NCBI GenBank assembly: GCA_020628095.1
Contig: JAHDFP010000017.1
Location: 27,507 to 91,506, forward strand
Origin: Saprospiraceae bacterium
GTDB lineage: Bacteria > Bacteroidota > Bacteroidia > Chitinophagales > Saprospiraceae
Length of the DNA stretch: 64,000 nt
Direction: 5' to 3'
Position numbers and translations under genes: made by a program
Notes under the pieces: generated by a model
Told to the model about the DNA's origin: nothing
What the model saw: only the letters and a program-made list of their open reading frames with translations
Database searches by the model: none
Shown here: piece by piece, positions 27,287-36,074 of the stretch
Numbering within the stretch: the first letter of the stretch is position 1
Layout of the letters: each line of letters opens with the position of its first letter

Positions 27287-27460
27287 ATGGTCATGAAAAA
27301 AATTAAGAAAAGACCATTGAAAGCGAAATTTGATCGAGCAATCAATCCTTTTGATGGTTCTAGAAGGCGCTTATCGAGTGTCACGCACAAATCAAAAAAG
27401 CATTACACCAGAAAAATAAAGCACAGGGGTAGTGCTTTTTCTTTATCTATCCGTGCTTAA
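27287..27460 (+). CDS. Candidate small basic protein, 57 residues
   Basis: An ATG-initiated frame of 57 codons, strongly basic (KKIKKRPLKAKF, GSRRRLSS, KKHYTRKIKHR), in the gap between divergent serS and the DinB gene. Its last ~14 codons run across the terminator hairpin at 27418-27443, which would leave a terminated mRNA without a stop codon. That argues either for a non-coding reading or for read-through. No family is recognised. Confidence 0.35.
   Translation: MVMKKIKKRPLKAKFDRAINPFDGSRRRLSSVTHKSKKHYTRKIKHRGSAFSLSIRA
27418..27443. terminator. Bidirectional terminator after the M50/DinB genes
   Basis: AAAGCAC (27418-27424) and GTGCTTT (27432-27438) pair around a 7-base loop. T-runs follow on both strands (TTTTTCTTT on +, ATTTTT on the complement). 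It best serves the minus-strand DinB transcript, whose stop is at 27461. Confidence 0.7.
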
Positions 27461-27931
27461 TTATTGTTTCCGCCTGACCAGTTTTTTTATCACTGCGATC
27501 TGCCCTATGTGATAGTGTGCGTGCTCTATAATACCGTGTATTTTTCGGAAGTAACTATCCTTTCCCACGGCATCTAAGGGCTTTAATATTTTGTCATCAC
27601 CTATATCTTCCACCTTTTGTGCGAAGGCCTCGACCTCACCATAAATAGTCTGCAAAAAATACTGCCACTCTTCTTCTGATTCTATCGGCGGATGATCAAA
27701 AGAGACCTGGTCATCTGCATAATAGTTTTCGCCATCAAAGACTTTCTGTACCGCTCGCAGATAATAATGTATATGATATACGAGAGAAGCAATGGTGTTA
27801 ATGCCATCTATTTTGGTGACTGCTTCTTGCCAGGTAACATCATCTATATGTTGCCTCAGATACCCTGCTGTCCAATTTTTACCAAAATAAACCTCTCTGA
27901 TATGGCGCGCTATCTCCTTATTATAACTCAT
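27461..27931 (-). CDS. DinB-family protein (DUF1572-like)
   Basis: 156 residues forming a predicted four-helix bundle with the metal-ligand histidines of the DinB/YfiT fold: SLVYHIHYYLRA around residue 50 and IIEHAHYHIGQIAVIKK near the C-terminus. DinB-like proteins are often thiol-dependent metalloenzymes (bacillithiol or similar transferases), but no substrate can be given. The start overlaps the 3' end of the M50-like gene by 11 bases. Confidence 0.8.
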   Translation of the reverse strand: MSYNKEIARHIREVYFGKNWTAGYLRQHIDDVTWQEAVTKIDGINTIASLVYHIHYYLRAVQKVFDGENYYADDQVSFDHPPIESEEEWQYFLQTIYGEVEAFAQKVEDIGDDKILKPLDAVGKDSYFRKIHGIIEHAHYHIGQIAVIKKLVRRKQ

Positions 27932-28598
27932 AATTAGTATTCTCTTCTTTGCTAAGAGAAAATATCAATCGTAGGTTATAATAAAAAAGCAACACAGCAA
28001 TCGCCAGCCAAATATACATCCACACCTGAGCGGGCAAAACCACCATGATTTCTGCATATTTATTCAGATCGGATTTAGGTCCGACATTGAAGTCTTGTAT
28101 TATATATAATATAGATGCCATACCCAAAAACATAAGCACCTCTCTACCCCAGGAAGTCTTCCACACAATAAGCATCAATAACAACGCGAAGCCAATCAAA
28201 AAACCTGTAGAAAAAGCCGATGTATACCAAAACAATCCAGTAAAGATCATGCCCCCAGCGAGTAAGATTAAGATGGGCTTGACTAAGGGCTTAGCCTTGG
28301 TACCAATCAGGAATAGTAGATTACCAAATAGCGCACTGCCCAGATAACCTCCCATCAATATAACCGGTCGATTACCGCCTGCTGATCTTGTATATCCACT
28401 GCCGTCTTGACTGACCTGGACATTGACCACTTCTCCACCAGTCAGTAGTGCTCCCACCGCATGACCAAACTCATGCAGAAACGTCACGAACAAATTAATC
28501 GGGTATAATATTTTGCGACCCACGTCTCCTGCGAGATATCGCAGTCCGAGGTAGATGGCTAGGATGGCTATGATTCTTACTAGGAGGTTTCCTTTCAT
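27921..28598 (-). CDS. M50-type membrane metalloprotease-like protein
   Basis: 225 residues with about six membrane helices and a zinc motif HEFGH (His42, Glu43, His46) in LFVTFLHEFGHAVGALLTGG, as in peptidase M50B-like proteins. A conserved second motif (GGYLGSALFGNLLF) matches the SpoIVFB/M50B-like pattern. It could cleave membrane proteins; no target is known. It is transcribed with the DinB gene. Confidence 0.8.
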   Translation of the reverse strand: MKGNLLVRIIAILAIYLGLRYLAGDVGRKILYPINLFVTFLHEFGHAVGALLTGGEVVNVQVSQDGSGYTRSAGGNRPVILMGGYLGSALFGNLLFLIGTKAKPLVKPILILLAGGMIFTGLFWYTSAFSTGFLIGFALLLMLIVWKTSWGREVLMFLGMASILYIIQDFNVGPKSDLNKYAEIMVVLPAQVWMYIWLAIAVLLFYYNLRLIFSLSKEENTNYEL

Positions 28599-28756
28599 TA
28601 TATAGTACGATTGATTTGTAGAGACAAGGTACTATAAAAGATATTTACACAGGAAGCACTTGACTTGTAATATAAGTTTAAGTAACTTGTTTATGATTGT
28701 TTAATGAAATATACCTAATATGAAATGGCATTTAATAAAAGAAAAGAGAATTATCT

Positions 28757-29035
28757 ATGAAACGAATTTTACCAATGCGGTTGGAAAGATTCCAAAACTT
28801 AATATCAATAGTAGAAAATAACTCCATAACCGATTTCCTCGTTGGAAAGTACTCGTTATTAGATACTATTGAAGATGATTTTATAGAATTCATAAGTTTC
28901 TTGAAGGAATATCAGGAACAATATGAATTCACAGAGAACGAAAAGGATTCTATAAGAATATCCTTAATCCGATATGTATCTGTTGCTATCCAGGAAGGAA
29001 TAGATTACAACAGTATCTATGATTTTATTTGGTAA
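28757..29035 (+). CDS. Small hypothetical protein upstream of an XRE regulator
   Basis: 92 residues, acidic and helical (for example IENNSITDFL-like and DDFIEFISFLKEYQEQYEF segments), with no recognised domain. Its 3' end overlaps the start of the following helix-turn-helix gene by 17 bases, so translation is coupled. A toxin-antitoxin-like or regulator-cofactor pair is possible but unproven. Confidence 0.6.
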   Translation: MKRILPMRLERFQNLISIVENNSITDFLVGKYSLLDTIEDDFIEFISFLKEYQEQYEFTENEKDSIRISLIRYVSVAIQEGIDYNSIYDFIW

Positions 29036-29393
29036 AATAATCAAGTTATTCAGAAAAAACCTCTACCTCACACAGGTAGAATTGGCAGAGAGATGTGGCA
29101 TCACACCGGAGTATCTCAGCAAAATAGAAAATGGCGCAAAGACGCCAAGCATGGAACTCATGAAAGACATATGTCAGGTTATCGACATTCCATTGCCCCT
29201 GGTCTTATTGCTATCCATAGATGATGACCAGTTAGGTAAAGTCAGTGGTAACGGTTTCGTATTAAAACCTATAGTAGAAACAATTCTGACTAAGTTATTT
29301 AGTGAAAAACAATTTGACATTACAGCAATAGAAAAGTCAATAGAACACCTAAAGTCTAACATCAAACCGTCTGGAAAAAAGCTCGCGGTATAA
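29019..29393 (+). CDS. XRE-family helix-turn-helix regulator
   Basis: 124 residues. Residues 5-60 are a Cro/C1-type DNA-binding domain (LTQVELAERCGITPEYLSKIENGAKTPS with the classic QxEx...SxIExG pattern), followed by a short C-terminal region that may dimerise. It is paired with the 92-residue protein upstream. Targets are unknown. Confidence 0.85.
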   Translation: MILFGKIIKLFRKNLYLTQVELAERCGITPEYLSKIENGAKTPSMELMKDICQVIDIPLPLVLLLSIDDDQLGKVSGNGFVLKPIVETILTKLFSEKQFDITAIEKSIEHLKSNIKPSGKKLAV

Positions 29394-29408
29394 CTATCAC
29401 CACAAACA

Positions 29409-29443
29409 AAAAAAGCCCATCCATCCAGATGAGCTTTTTCTTT
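29409..29443. terminator. Bidirectional terminator between the XRE gene and the foldase gene
   Basis: An AAAAAGC-C-CATC / GATG-A-GCTTTTT stem with a 6-base loop, flanked by A's on one side and T's on the other, so it works on both strands. It separates the converging XRE gene (stop 29393) and the PpiD/SurA-like gene (stop 29464). Confidence 0.8.
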
Positions 29444-29463
29444 AATCCTATTTTTTCTTTGAT

Positions 29464-31566
29464 CTAAAAGAACTTAGATCTACTGTCCTCTATTTTCGCT
29501 CTCTTCTTCATATTTTCTAAGATTTTGAAGTTCACCTGACTCTTAGTGGCTGTCGCTAATGAGGTTTTGAGGAAAGGTAAGTTGCTTGCTGCGCCAGCAT
29601 CTTGTTTGTTAGTTGGTTGTACGATGATGACACCAGTCTTGCCAACGATAGGCTTAGAGATAGCCTGTGCGTCTAAGTCAAACGCCGTACCGACCGCTTC
29701 TGGCTCCGTACCAAGTTCTGGTACAAAGGCTCTGGATGCTGAGATACCAGATGCAGATTGTACTTCGACGCCATTTTGGCTGGCTAAGTCTTCTAGTGAA
29801 GTTATGCTTAGTCCAGATGCAAATTTTTCTCCTTTCTTTTGGTTCAGTATTTCTGACTCTACTTGATTTCTGAGGACAGCTGTAGATGGCATGCCGGCAG
29901 GCTCTATAGAGCTCAAGCTAAGTGCGACATATTTGTTATCGTAATATTTGACTGGATCAGTAAAAGAAAATACTTCTGGCGCCACATCACCTAGTTCTGT
30001 ACTGGCATCAAATAACCACTGGACCATATCTCTAGGTGTCTGACCACTGCCAAGACTTCCGAGTGCATAATCGTTTTTCTTGATAGGCACGGTGGTGGAC
30101 TCTACAAGTATACCAGGGTGATCCTGTAAGGCCGTCTTGAATCCCTCTATTTCTCTATTGTTAGTGATTAGTTCTGAGACTTTGTCCAGTTGCGTGTCCT
30201 GTGTCTCTTGAGATGGCACGATATCATAGGTGATAGCTGCGAATCTGTATTTGTTGTCTCTGTTATTATACGTCTGATCGCCTACTTTGATAAGATGTAT
30301 ACCAAACTGAGACTGCACTTTCTTGATTTGATTGGTTGTACCATCGACGAAGCAAGCCTTGGTAAATTCTGGCACCATGGTTTCTTGTACGAATGGTCCA
30401 AGATCACCCCCATTAGCAGATGATCCATCGTCACTATGCCTCACAGCCAAAGTATCAAAACTCACACCACCTCTTCTGTAAGCATTCCATATACTGTCTA
30501 TTTCAGCATTGGCTTTAGCCACTTGATCAGCGTTATTACGATCAGCTCTTTTGAGTATATGTTGTGCATTGACGGTATCAGGAATAGATCTCTTGTCGAG
30601 CATCTTGATAACCATGTAAAGTCCATTCTGCTCGAACGGGCCATAATATTCTCCAGAGTTGAGCGCAGCTACTTGTTCCCTTGCATTTTCTGGTAATTGC
30701 TCTTTCTTACTATATAAGTGTGTGTAATAGCCCTTATTGCTGATAACGAATAGAGAGTCATTTTCTGCAGACATCATATTCGCTTTCAGATCATTAATCT
30801 TTTCTAAGCATAAAGATGAATCCGCCTGAGAAGGAAGGACATTAAATACGGCATATTCCGCACTTCTTGTTTCTTCTGCCTGCTCATACTTCGCTTTGTT
30901 TTTTGCTACAAAACTGGTTATGTCAGCATCTGTCACTTCTATACCTGAGGCGTCCAATTGATCAAAAGGTATCTTTACAAAATTGAAATCCACTTTATCA
31001 TTCTCTGCACCCCATGACTCCTCTGCCATCCAATTAGGTGTATAGACAGACTTGGATATGATGTTATTGAGTTTACCTTTCAGGGATTCTAACTTGATAT
31101 GATTTTCTTGTTCTTTCCAGTATCCGACAAGTTGCTGGTTGAGTTCGCCAGCTTCTATCTGTGTTCTTATACTATTAAGATCCTCTGGTGTCAGCCCATT
31201 GTTAGTAATTATCTGAGAAGGATTAGGGCCAAACTGAAGATCCATCAATTCATCATAAGATACATTGATACCTAAGTTTTCTGCTTCATCCGCCATTAGC
31301 GAGTTTTCTACATAGTAATCCCAGATTGTATTTCTCTTGACAAACGGGTCTGCTGTAGAGCCACCATAGTAAGATGATTCAGTACGTTGAAAATCGAGGT
31401 AATCTATTTTCTTGCCATTAATAGAGCCTATGGGAGAGCTGGCATTAGCCATGCCTCCTGGGGCACCAGACATTTGAGAATCCATAATCAGGAATGCAGC
31501 TAATGCCAATCCTAGAAGTATTAAAACGAACCAGAAGTTCTTTCGTATTTTTCCTATTAGAGCCAT
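29464..31566 (-). CDS. SurA/PpiD-like peptidyl-prolyl isomerase (periplasmic foldase)
   Basis: 700 residues with an N-terminal membrane anchor (FWFVLILLGLALAAFLIMDS) and a SurA-N-type chaperone domain (about 40-190). A parvulin/PpiC domain centres on residues 330-430 (AQHILKRADR, then FDTLAVRHSDDGSSANGGDLG and QFGIHLIKV), and a further helical C-terminal region may be a second, degenerate rotamase domain. PpiD-type proteins assist folding of outer-membrane proteins leaving the Sec channel. A good sigma-A promoter lies 49 bases upstream. Confidence 0.9.
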   Translation of the reverse strand: MALIGKIRKNFWFVLILLGLALAAFLIMDSQMSGAPGGMANASSPIGSINGKKIDYLDFQRTESSYYGGSTADPFVKRNTIWDYYVENSLMADEAENLGINVSYDELMDLQFGPNPSQIITNNGLTPEDLNSIRTQIEAGELNQQLVGYWKEQENHIKLESLKGKLNNIISKSVYTPNWMAEESWGAENDKVDFNFVKIPFDQLDASGIEVTDADITSFVAKNKAKYEQAEETRSAEYAVFNVLPSQADSSLCLEKINDLKANMMSAENDSLFVISNKGYYTHLYSKKEQLPENAREQVAALNSGEYYGPFEQNGLYMVIKMLDKRSIPDTVNAQHILKRADRNNADQVAKANAEIDSIWNAYRRGGVSFDTLAVRHSDDGSSANGGDLGPFVQETMVPEFTKACFVDGTTNQIKKVQSQFGIHLIKVGDQTYNNRDNKYRFAAITYDIVPSQETQDTQLDKVSELITNNREIEGFKTALQDHPGILVESTTVPIKKNDYALGSLGSGQTPRDMVQWLFDASTELGDVAPEVFSFTDPVKYYDNKYVALSLSSIEPAGMPSTAVLRNQVESEILNQKKGEKFASGLSITSLEDLASQNGVEVQSASGISASRAFVPELGTEPEAVGTAFDLDAQAISKPIVGKTGVIIVQPTNKQDAGAASNLPFLKTSLATATKSQVNFKILENMKKRAKIEDSRSKFF

Positions 31567-31614
31567 ATTGAATTAGTTAAAATCCAGTGAAGGTCAGTGT
31601 TCAAAAAAGATGTG

Positions 31615-31647
31615 CAAATGTAGCCTATTTTGCCTCAAAAATCAAAG
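31615..31647 (-). promoter_or_regulatory. Sigma-A promoter of the foldase gene
   Basis: Read on the minus strand, TTTG (complement of 31643-31647, CTTTG) and TACATTTG (complement of 31615-31622) are 20 bases apart, an exact fit to the Bacteroidota consensus. The predicted 5' untranslated leader is about 40 bases. Confidence 0.7.
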
Positions 31648-31710
31648 GTCGTATAAGTGACATATAGCGAAAGGCTGGGAATTTCTGGCATATTCTTTGG
31701 TGTTATAGAA

Positions 31711-31758
31711 ATGAGATTGAGTTTTTTGCCTTATTCATTGATTCTTTTAAAAGCTTAG
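31711..31758 (+). CDS. Candidate 15-residue leader-like peptide
   Basis: ATG 31711 to TAG 31756 encodes MRLSFLPYSLILLKA, with five Leu of 15, two bases before a strong terminator. A TATTCTTTG string at 31691-31699 might be its -7 box, though it has one base too many. The arrangement resembles a leader peptide. However, a ribosome at the stop would cover the terminator rather than let it form, so classic attenuation does not follow. Chance occurrence is quite possible. Confidence 0.25.
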   Translation: MRLSFLPYSLILLKA

Positions 31759-31760
31759 TG

Positions 31761-31790
31761 ACCGTCGCACGCCAGTGCGACGGTTTTTTT
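31761..31790 (+). terminator. Strong orphan Rho-independent terminator
   Basis: ACCGTCGCAC (31761-31770) pairs perfectly with GTGCGACGGT (31775-31784) around a GCCA tetraloop, and seven T's (31784-31790) follow. No annotated plus-strand gene ends here: upstream is the divergent start of the foldase gene. Either a short RNA is made from this gap, or the element blocks antisense or read-through transcription into the ilv leader. Confidence 0.85.
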
Positions 31791-31933
31791 ATTTGCATCT
31801 CATTTGTTTCAATCCTAAGTAAATTCTAACATTGCACATCACTTGCGCCTTAAGATTATCTATTATTGAGATAGATTTTATTAATTTTATTTAATAATTT
31901 GACTCTTGTATTAGATAGTCACTTATTCTTTTC

Positions 31934-31941
31934 TATCTTTA
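31934..31941 (+). promoter_or_regulatory. Probable -7 box of the ilv operon promoter
   Basis: TATCTTTA matches TAnnTTTG at seven of eight positions and would place the transcript start about 10 bases before the leader peptide ATG at 31961. A -33 TTTG at the ideal distance is not seen; a TTG lies somewhat too far upstream. Confidence 0.4.
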
Positions 31942-31960
31942 CATTAAGATTATTTTTAAT

Positions 31961-32020
31961 ATGATAAAAAGGAGTTATATCATTTCATCTATTATTAGTG
32001 TGATTATTATCACAACCTAA
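31961..32020 (+). CDS. ilvL: ilv operon leader peptide
   Basis: A 19-residue frame, MIKRSYIISSIISVIIITT, with eight Ile, one Val and two Thr codons: the end product, a co-product and the precursor of the pathway encoded downstream. The run Val-Ile-Ile-Ile (codons 14-17) sits just before the stop at 32018. A sensor of charged tRNA-Ile with this composition is the hallmark of ribosome-mediated attenuation. The peptide itself need have no function. The symbol is given by analogy to enteric ilvL; the sequence was identified here by inspection. Confidence 0.85.
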   Translation: MIKRSYIISSIISVIIITT

Positions 32021-32025
32021 GTAGC

Positions 32026-32087
32026 AGGATGGTATAATATTCAAATAATATAAAAAACAGGCCATCCTCATCGAGGATGGCTTTTTT
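32026..32087 (+). promoter_or_regulatory. Transcription attenuator of the ilv operon (antiterminator arm plus terminator)
   Basis: The terminator stem GCCATCCTC (32061-32069) / GAGGATGGC (32073-32081) has 9 perfect pairs and a 3-base loop, followed by six T's (32082-32087), and ends five bases before ilvD. The upstream arm AGGATGG (32026-32032) is complementary to CCATCCT (32062-32068) and can compete for the 5' half of the terminator. This arm lies 6-12 bases after the leader stop codon. A ribosome that reaches the stop would cover it (termination), while one stalled at the Ile run leaves it free (antitermination). Confidence 0.85.
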
Positions 32088-32092
32088 GCTTT

Positions 32093-33778
32093 ATGGGACT
32101 AAATAAATATAGTAAACACGTAAGCTCCGACCCGACTCAACCCGCCGCACAAGCGATGTTGCATGCCATTGGATTGACTAAAGATGACCTGAAAAAACCG
32201 CAAATCGGGATCGTAAGTACAGGATGGGAAGGCAACCCTTGTAATATGCACCTTAATGATTTGGCTAAGGATATCAAGCATAGTGTAGCTCATCAGGAAT
32301 TAGTGCCTCTTATATTTCATACGATAGGCGTGAGTGATGGCATATCAATGGGCACGGATGGCATGAGATATTCTTTGCCCAGTCGAGATATCATAGCGGA
32401 CTCTATCGAGACAGTCGTCTCTGCACAATGGTATGATGGAGTCATTGCGGTGGTCGGTTGTGATAAGAATATGCCGGGAGCCATGATGGCATTGGGTAGA
32501 CTTAATAGACCCGGTATAGTATTCTATGGAGGAACAATTGCACCGGGTTGTCATAAGGAAAAAGACCTGACCATTATTTCCACTTTTGAGGCATTAGGAC
32601 AAAAAATTGCTGGCGAAATAGATCAGGAAGAGCTAGATCAGGTCATCATGAACGCATGTCCAGGTCCTGGGGCTTGCGGAGGTATGTTTACCGCTAATAC
32701 GATGGCCTCAGCTATAGAAGCCATGGGGATGAGTCTACCTTATGATGCGTCTAATCCCGCTGTAAGTCAAGACAAGAGGTCTGAGACACAACGAGTAGGC
32801 GATGCTATGATGCATTTAATTAAGCATGACATTAAGCCAAGAGATATCGTAACCAAAACGGCTTTAACCAATGCAATGAAGCTGATCACAGTGCTCGGCG
32901 GGTCTACTAATGCTGTGTTACACATGATAGCGATAGCTAAGGCATTTGAGATAGATTTTGGTCTATCGGATATACAGTACATCAGTGACCATACACCTTA
33001 TCTGGCGGATCTTAAGCCAAGTGGAAAATATGTGATGCAAGATTTGCATCATGTAGGAGGGATTCCTGCTGTTATGAAATATATGCTCGATGAAAAAATG
33101 CTACAGGGCAACTGTCTTACGGTGACAGGAAAAAGCATAGAAGAAAATCTTGCTGAAACTAAAGGCTTACAAGAAGGGCAGCAGATTATTTTTCCAGTCA
33201 CGCAAGCTCTAAAAGATAACGGTCACTTACAGGTACTAAAAGGCAACCTTGCGCCAGAAGGGGCTATTGCGAAGATCACAGGCAAAGAGGGATTATACTT
33301 CGAGGGAGAGGCGATAGTATTTGATTCAGAAAAAGAGGCTAATCAAGCCATCAATGATAGACGCATACAGTCAGGTCAGGTAATCGTGATAAGATATGCA
33401 GGGCCCAAAGGTGGTCCAGGTATGCCTGAGATGCTCAAGCCAACTGGTCTCATTATGGGTGCAAAATTAGGAGATAAAGTGGCGCTGATTACAGACGGCC
33501 GATTCTCTGGGGGTACTCATGGATTTGTGGTGGGGCACATCACCCCTGAGGCTTATATGGGCGGAACGATTGCCCTCTTAGAAGATGGTGATATTATAAA
33601 AATAGATGCAGAAAAAAACCTTATCGAGGTCCAACTCAGTGATGATGTTTTAATGGAAAGGAAAAAGGCTTGGTCTGCTCCAGACAAACCAGAAACAGGA
33701 CTTCTTAAGAAATATAGATATACGGTATCCTCTGCTAGCGAAGGCTGTGTTACCGACGAATTTTCACCAACATCATAG
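32093..33778 (+). CDS. ilvD: Dihydroxy-acid dehydratase
   Basis: 561 residues, dehydrating dihydroxy-isovalerate and dihydroxy-methylvalerate to the 2-keto acids of Val and Ile. The Fe-S ligand cysteines are in [19 protein letters not shown] and [16 protein letters not shown], and the C-terminal [16 protein letters not shown] motif is present. It is the first gene of the ilvD-ilvB-ilvN-ilvC-ilvA operon and starts directly after the attenuator, so expression should follow the Ile-tRNA supply. Confidence 0.97.
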   Translation: MGLNKYSKHVSSDPTQPAAQAMLHAIGLTKDDLKKPQIGIVSTGWEGNPCNMHLNDLAKDIKHSVAHQELVPLIFHTIGVSDGISMGTDGMRYSLPSRDIIADSIETVVSAQWYDGVIAVVGCDKNMPGAMMALGRLNRPGIVFYGGTIAPGCHKEKDLTIISTFEALGQKIAGEIDQEELDQVIMNACPGPGACGGMFTANTMASAIEAMGMSLPYDASNPAVSQDKRSETQRVGDAMMHLIKHDIKPRDIVTKTALTNAMKLITVLGGSTNAVLHMIAIAKAFEIDFGLSDIQYISDHTPYLADLKPSGKYVMQDLHHVGGIPAVMKYMLDEKMLQGNCLTVTGKSIEENLAETKGLQEGQQIIFPVTQALKDNGHLQVLKGNLAPEGAIAKITGKEGLYFEGEAIVFDSEKEANQAINDRRIQSGQVIVIRYAGPKGGPGMPEMLKPTGLIMGAKLGDKVALITDGRFSGGTHGFVVGHITPEAYMGGTIALLEDGDIIKIDAEKNLIEVQLSDDVLMERKKAWSAPDKPETGLLKKYRYTVSSASEGCVTDEFSPTS

Positions 33779-33782
33779 ACCA

Positions 33783-35549
33783 ATGCAAGTACAAGAAAAA
33801 GTAACTAAAGCACGGACGCCTAAGCCAAAGAGAGTTAGCAAAAAGAAAACGAAGAAGGCTAGTCTTATCTCTGGTTCTGAGGCTCTACTCAAGTGTCTAC
33901 TTAAAGAAAATATCACCACCGTTTTTGGCTATCCAGGAGGTGCGATTATGCCAGTGTATGATGCCCTTTATGATTATCAAAAGAAAATAAAACATATCCT
34001 GACCAGACACGAGCAAGGTGCTATACATGCCGCTCAAGGTTATGCGCGGGCTCTGCGTCAGACAGGTGTCTGCTTTGCTACTTCTGGTCCTGGTGCCACT
34101 AATTTATTTACTGGACTGGCAGACGCCTTGATGGATTCTACGCCGTTGGTCTGTATTACAGGACAGGTGTATAGTCACCTTCTAGGGTCTGATGCCTTTC
34201 AGGAAGTCGATGTTATCGGTTGTACGACCTCTATCACCAAGTGGAATTATCAGATAACTAAAGCGGAAGAAATACCACATATCATGGCGAAGGCTTTTTA
34301 TATAGCCAACTCTGGTCGCCCAGGTCCAGTCGTTATAGATATTACCAAGGATGCACAGTTTGAAGAAATAGAGTTTAGCTACGATAAGAAATTAGAGATA
34401 AGAAGTTATAGACCCATACCCAAAGTCGATACTGGCAAAATAAAAGAAGCAGCCGAACTTATCAATAAGGCTAAAAAACCACTAATACTGGCAGGTCACG
34501 GTATTCAAATAGCACAGGCGCACGAGGAGTTTCGAAAATTTGTAGAGAAAACAGGGATACCTGTAGCGAGTACAATTCATGGCTTGTCGATACTGGATAA
34601 TGACCATCCTCTGTTCAGAGGTATGCTCGGTATGCACGGCAATTATGCTCCTAATATGAAAACCAATGAATGTGACTTGCTCATTGCTATTGGTATGCGA
34701 TTCGATGATCGGGTGACTGGAGATCTATCTCGTTATGCGACGCAGGCCAAAAAGATTCATATAGAAATAGACCCATCGGAAATCAACAAAAATGTCAAAG
34801 TAGATGTACCAATCCTCGCCGATGCTAAGGATGCCATCATCGCACTGCACAAAAAGGTCAAAAAGAAATCTTATCCCACATGGATAAAAGAGTTCGATCA
34901 ATGTGATAGGAAAGAATATCGTAAAGTCATCAAAAAGGAGCTTGCACCTCTCAAGAAAGGCGCTATAAAAATGTCTCAGGTTATCAAGGAAGTATCTGAC
35001 CAAACCAAGGGTCGGGCTATCGTTGCGACCGATGTAGGTCAGCACCAGATGTTGGCTGCGCGGTACTATAATTATGCAGATCGCAACTTATGGATTTCCT
35101 CAGGTGGGGCAGGTACGATGGGCTTCGGTCTTCCCGCAGCAATAGGGGCAAAGATCGCTAGACCAGAAAAAGAAGTGGTCGCATTTATAGGTGATGGCGG
35201 ATTCCAGATGACGATTCAGGAGCTTGGCGTTGCCAGCCAGTATGGAGTCAATGTAAAAATTGTGATACTAGATAATGAATATCTGGGTATGGTAAGGCAG
35301 TGGCAGGAATTATTTTTCGAGCGCAGATATTCTTTTGTCCATCTGACCAATCCTGATTTTATAAAAATCGCAGAAGGCTTTGGCGTAACTGGTCTCAGAG
35401 TAGATAAAGCCGAGCATCTGGAAGAAGGTGTCAAAACAATGTTGGATACCAAAGGACCATTCGTCTTACATGTCAAGGTTATCAAAGAAGAAAATGTATT
35501 TCCTATGATTTCTACTGGTAAAGCTGTCAACGAAATCGTACTCGAATGA
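33783..35549 (+). CDS. ilvB: Acetolactate synthase, large (catalytic) subunit
   Basis: A thiamine-diphosphate enzyme of 588 residues from ATG 33783; an earlier GTG at 33747 would overlap ilvD and is less likely. The first ~25 residues are a Lys-rich extension ([12 protein letters not shown]). The catalytic glutamate lies in [16 protein letters not shown] context (HEQGA), and the ThDP-Mg motif runs [12 protein letters not shown]...[13 protein letters not shown]. It makes acetolactate and acetohydroxybutyrate. The stop overlaps ilvN by 4 bases. Confidence 0.96.
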   Translation: MQVQEKVTKARTPKPKRVSKKKTKKASLISGSEALLKCLLKENITTVFGYPGGAIMPVYDALYDYQKKIKHILTRHEQGAIHAAQGYARALRQTGVCFATSGPGATNLFTGLADALMDSTPLVCITGQVYSHLLGSDAFQEVDVIGCTTSITKWNYQITKAEEIPHIMAKAFYIANSGRPGPVVIDITKDAQFEEIEFSYDKKLEIRSYRPIPKVDTGKIKEAAELINKAKKPLILAGHGIQIAQAHEEFRKFVEKTGIPVASTIHGLSILDNDHPLFRGMLGMHGNYAPNMKTNECDLLIAIGMRFDDRVTGDLSRYATQAKKIHIEIDPSEINKNVKVDVPILADAKDAIIALHKKVKKKSYPTWIKEFDQCDRKEYRKVIKKELAPLKKGAIKMSQVIKEVSDQTKGRAIVATDVGQHQMLAARYYNYADRNLWISSGGAGTMGFGLPAAIGAKIARPEKEVVAFIGDGGFQMTIQELGVASQYGVNVKIVILDNEYLGMVRQWQELFFERRYSFVHLTNPDFIKIAEGFGVTGLRVDKAEHLEEGVKTMLDTKGPFVLHVKVIKEENVFPMISTGKAVNEIVLE

Positions 35550-36070
35550 AACAAGAATTTACACTAACGATATTTACCGAAAACCGCGCGGGCGTTTTCC
35601 ATCGTGTCATTGGGATAATAACCAGACGGCACATTAATATAGAAAGTGTCTCGGCATCTAAGTCCTCTATAGACGGTATCCACAAAATCATAGTGGTCAT
35701 AAATCAAGAAGAAAGTATGGTCCAGAAAGTCGTCGCGCAGCTGGACAAACAAATAGATATACTCAAAGCCTTCTATTATAATAACGAAGATCTTGTCTAT
35801 CAGGAAATAGCACTCTATAAGATTCCGAGTGAGACTTTTTATAATGGTAATGAGGTAGAGATATTAATAAGAAAATATAATGCCCGTATACTCAGAATAG
35901 AAAAAGAGTATATCGTCATAGAAAAAACGGGTCACGAGACGGAGACAGAAGCCCTTCTGAAAGAATTGCAAAATATAGGCATCTATGAATTTATAAGATC
36001 AGGAAGAGTAGCTATCGTCAAGCCGATGGAAAGATTGAATACATATTTAAAATCAATAGAAAAAGCATAA
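35546..36070 (+). CDS. ilvN: Acetolactate synthase, small (regulatory) subunit
   Basis: 174 residues. The N-terminal ACT domain ([20 protein letters not shown], then [11 protein letters not shown]) binds feedback inhibitor valine in this family, and the C-terminal regulatory domain follows (residues ~85-165). It overlaps ilvB by 4 bases (ATGA), which fits equimolar translation. ilvC follows 4 bases later. Confidence 0.95.
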   Translation: MKQEFTLTIFTENRAGVFHRVIGIITRRHINIESVSASKSSIDGIHKIIVVINQEESMVQKVVAQLDKQIDILKAFYYNNEDLVYQEIALYKIPSETFYNGNEVEILIRKYNARILRIEKEYIVIEKTGHETETEALLKELQNIGIYEFIRSGRVAIVKPMERLNTYLKSIEKA

Positions 36071-36074
36071 TATA

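Noticed and set aside
31711..31790. A second Leu-specific attenuator before the ilv leader
   Set aside because: A ribosome at the stop would cover the terminator, the opposite of the classic geometry, and no alternative pairing arm was found. It is kept only as a candidate small RNA or leader.
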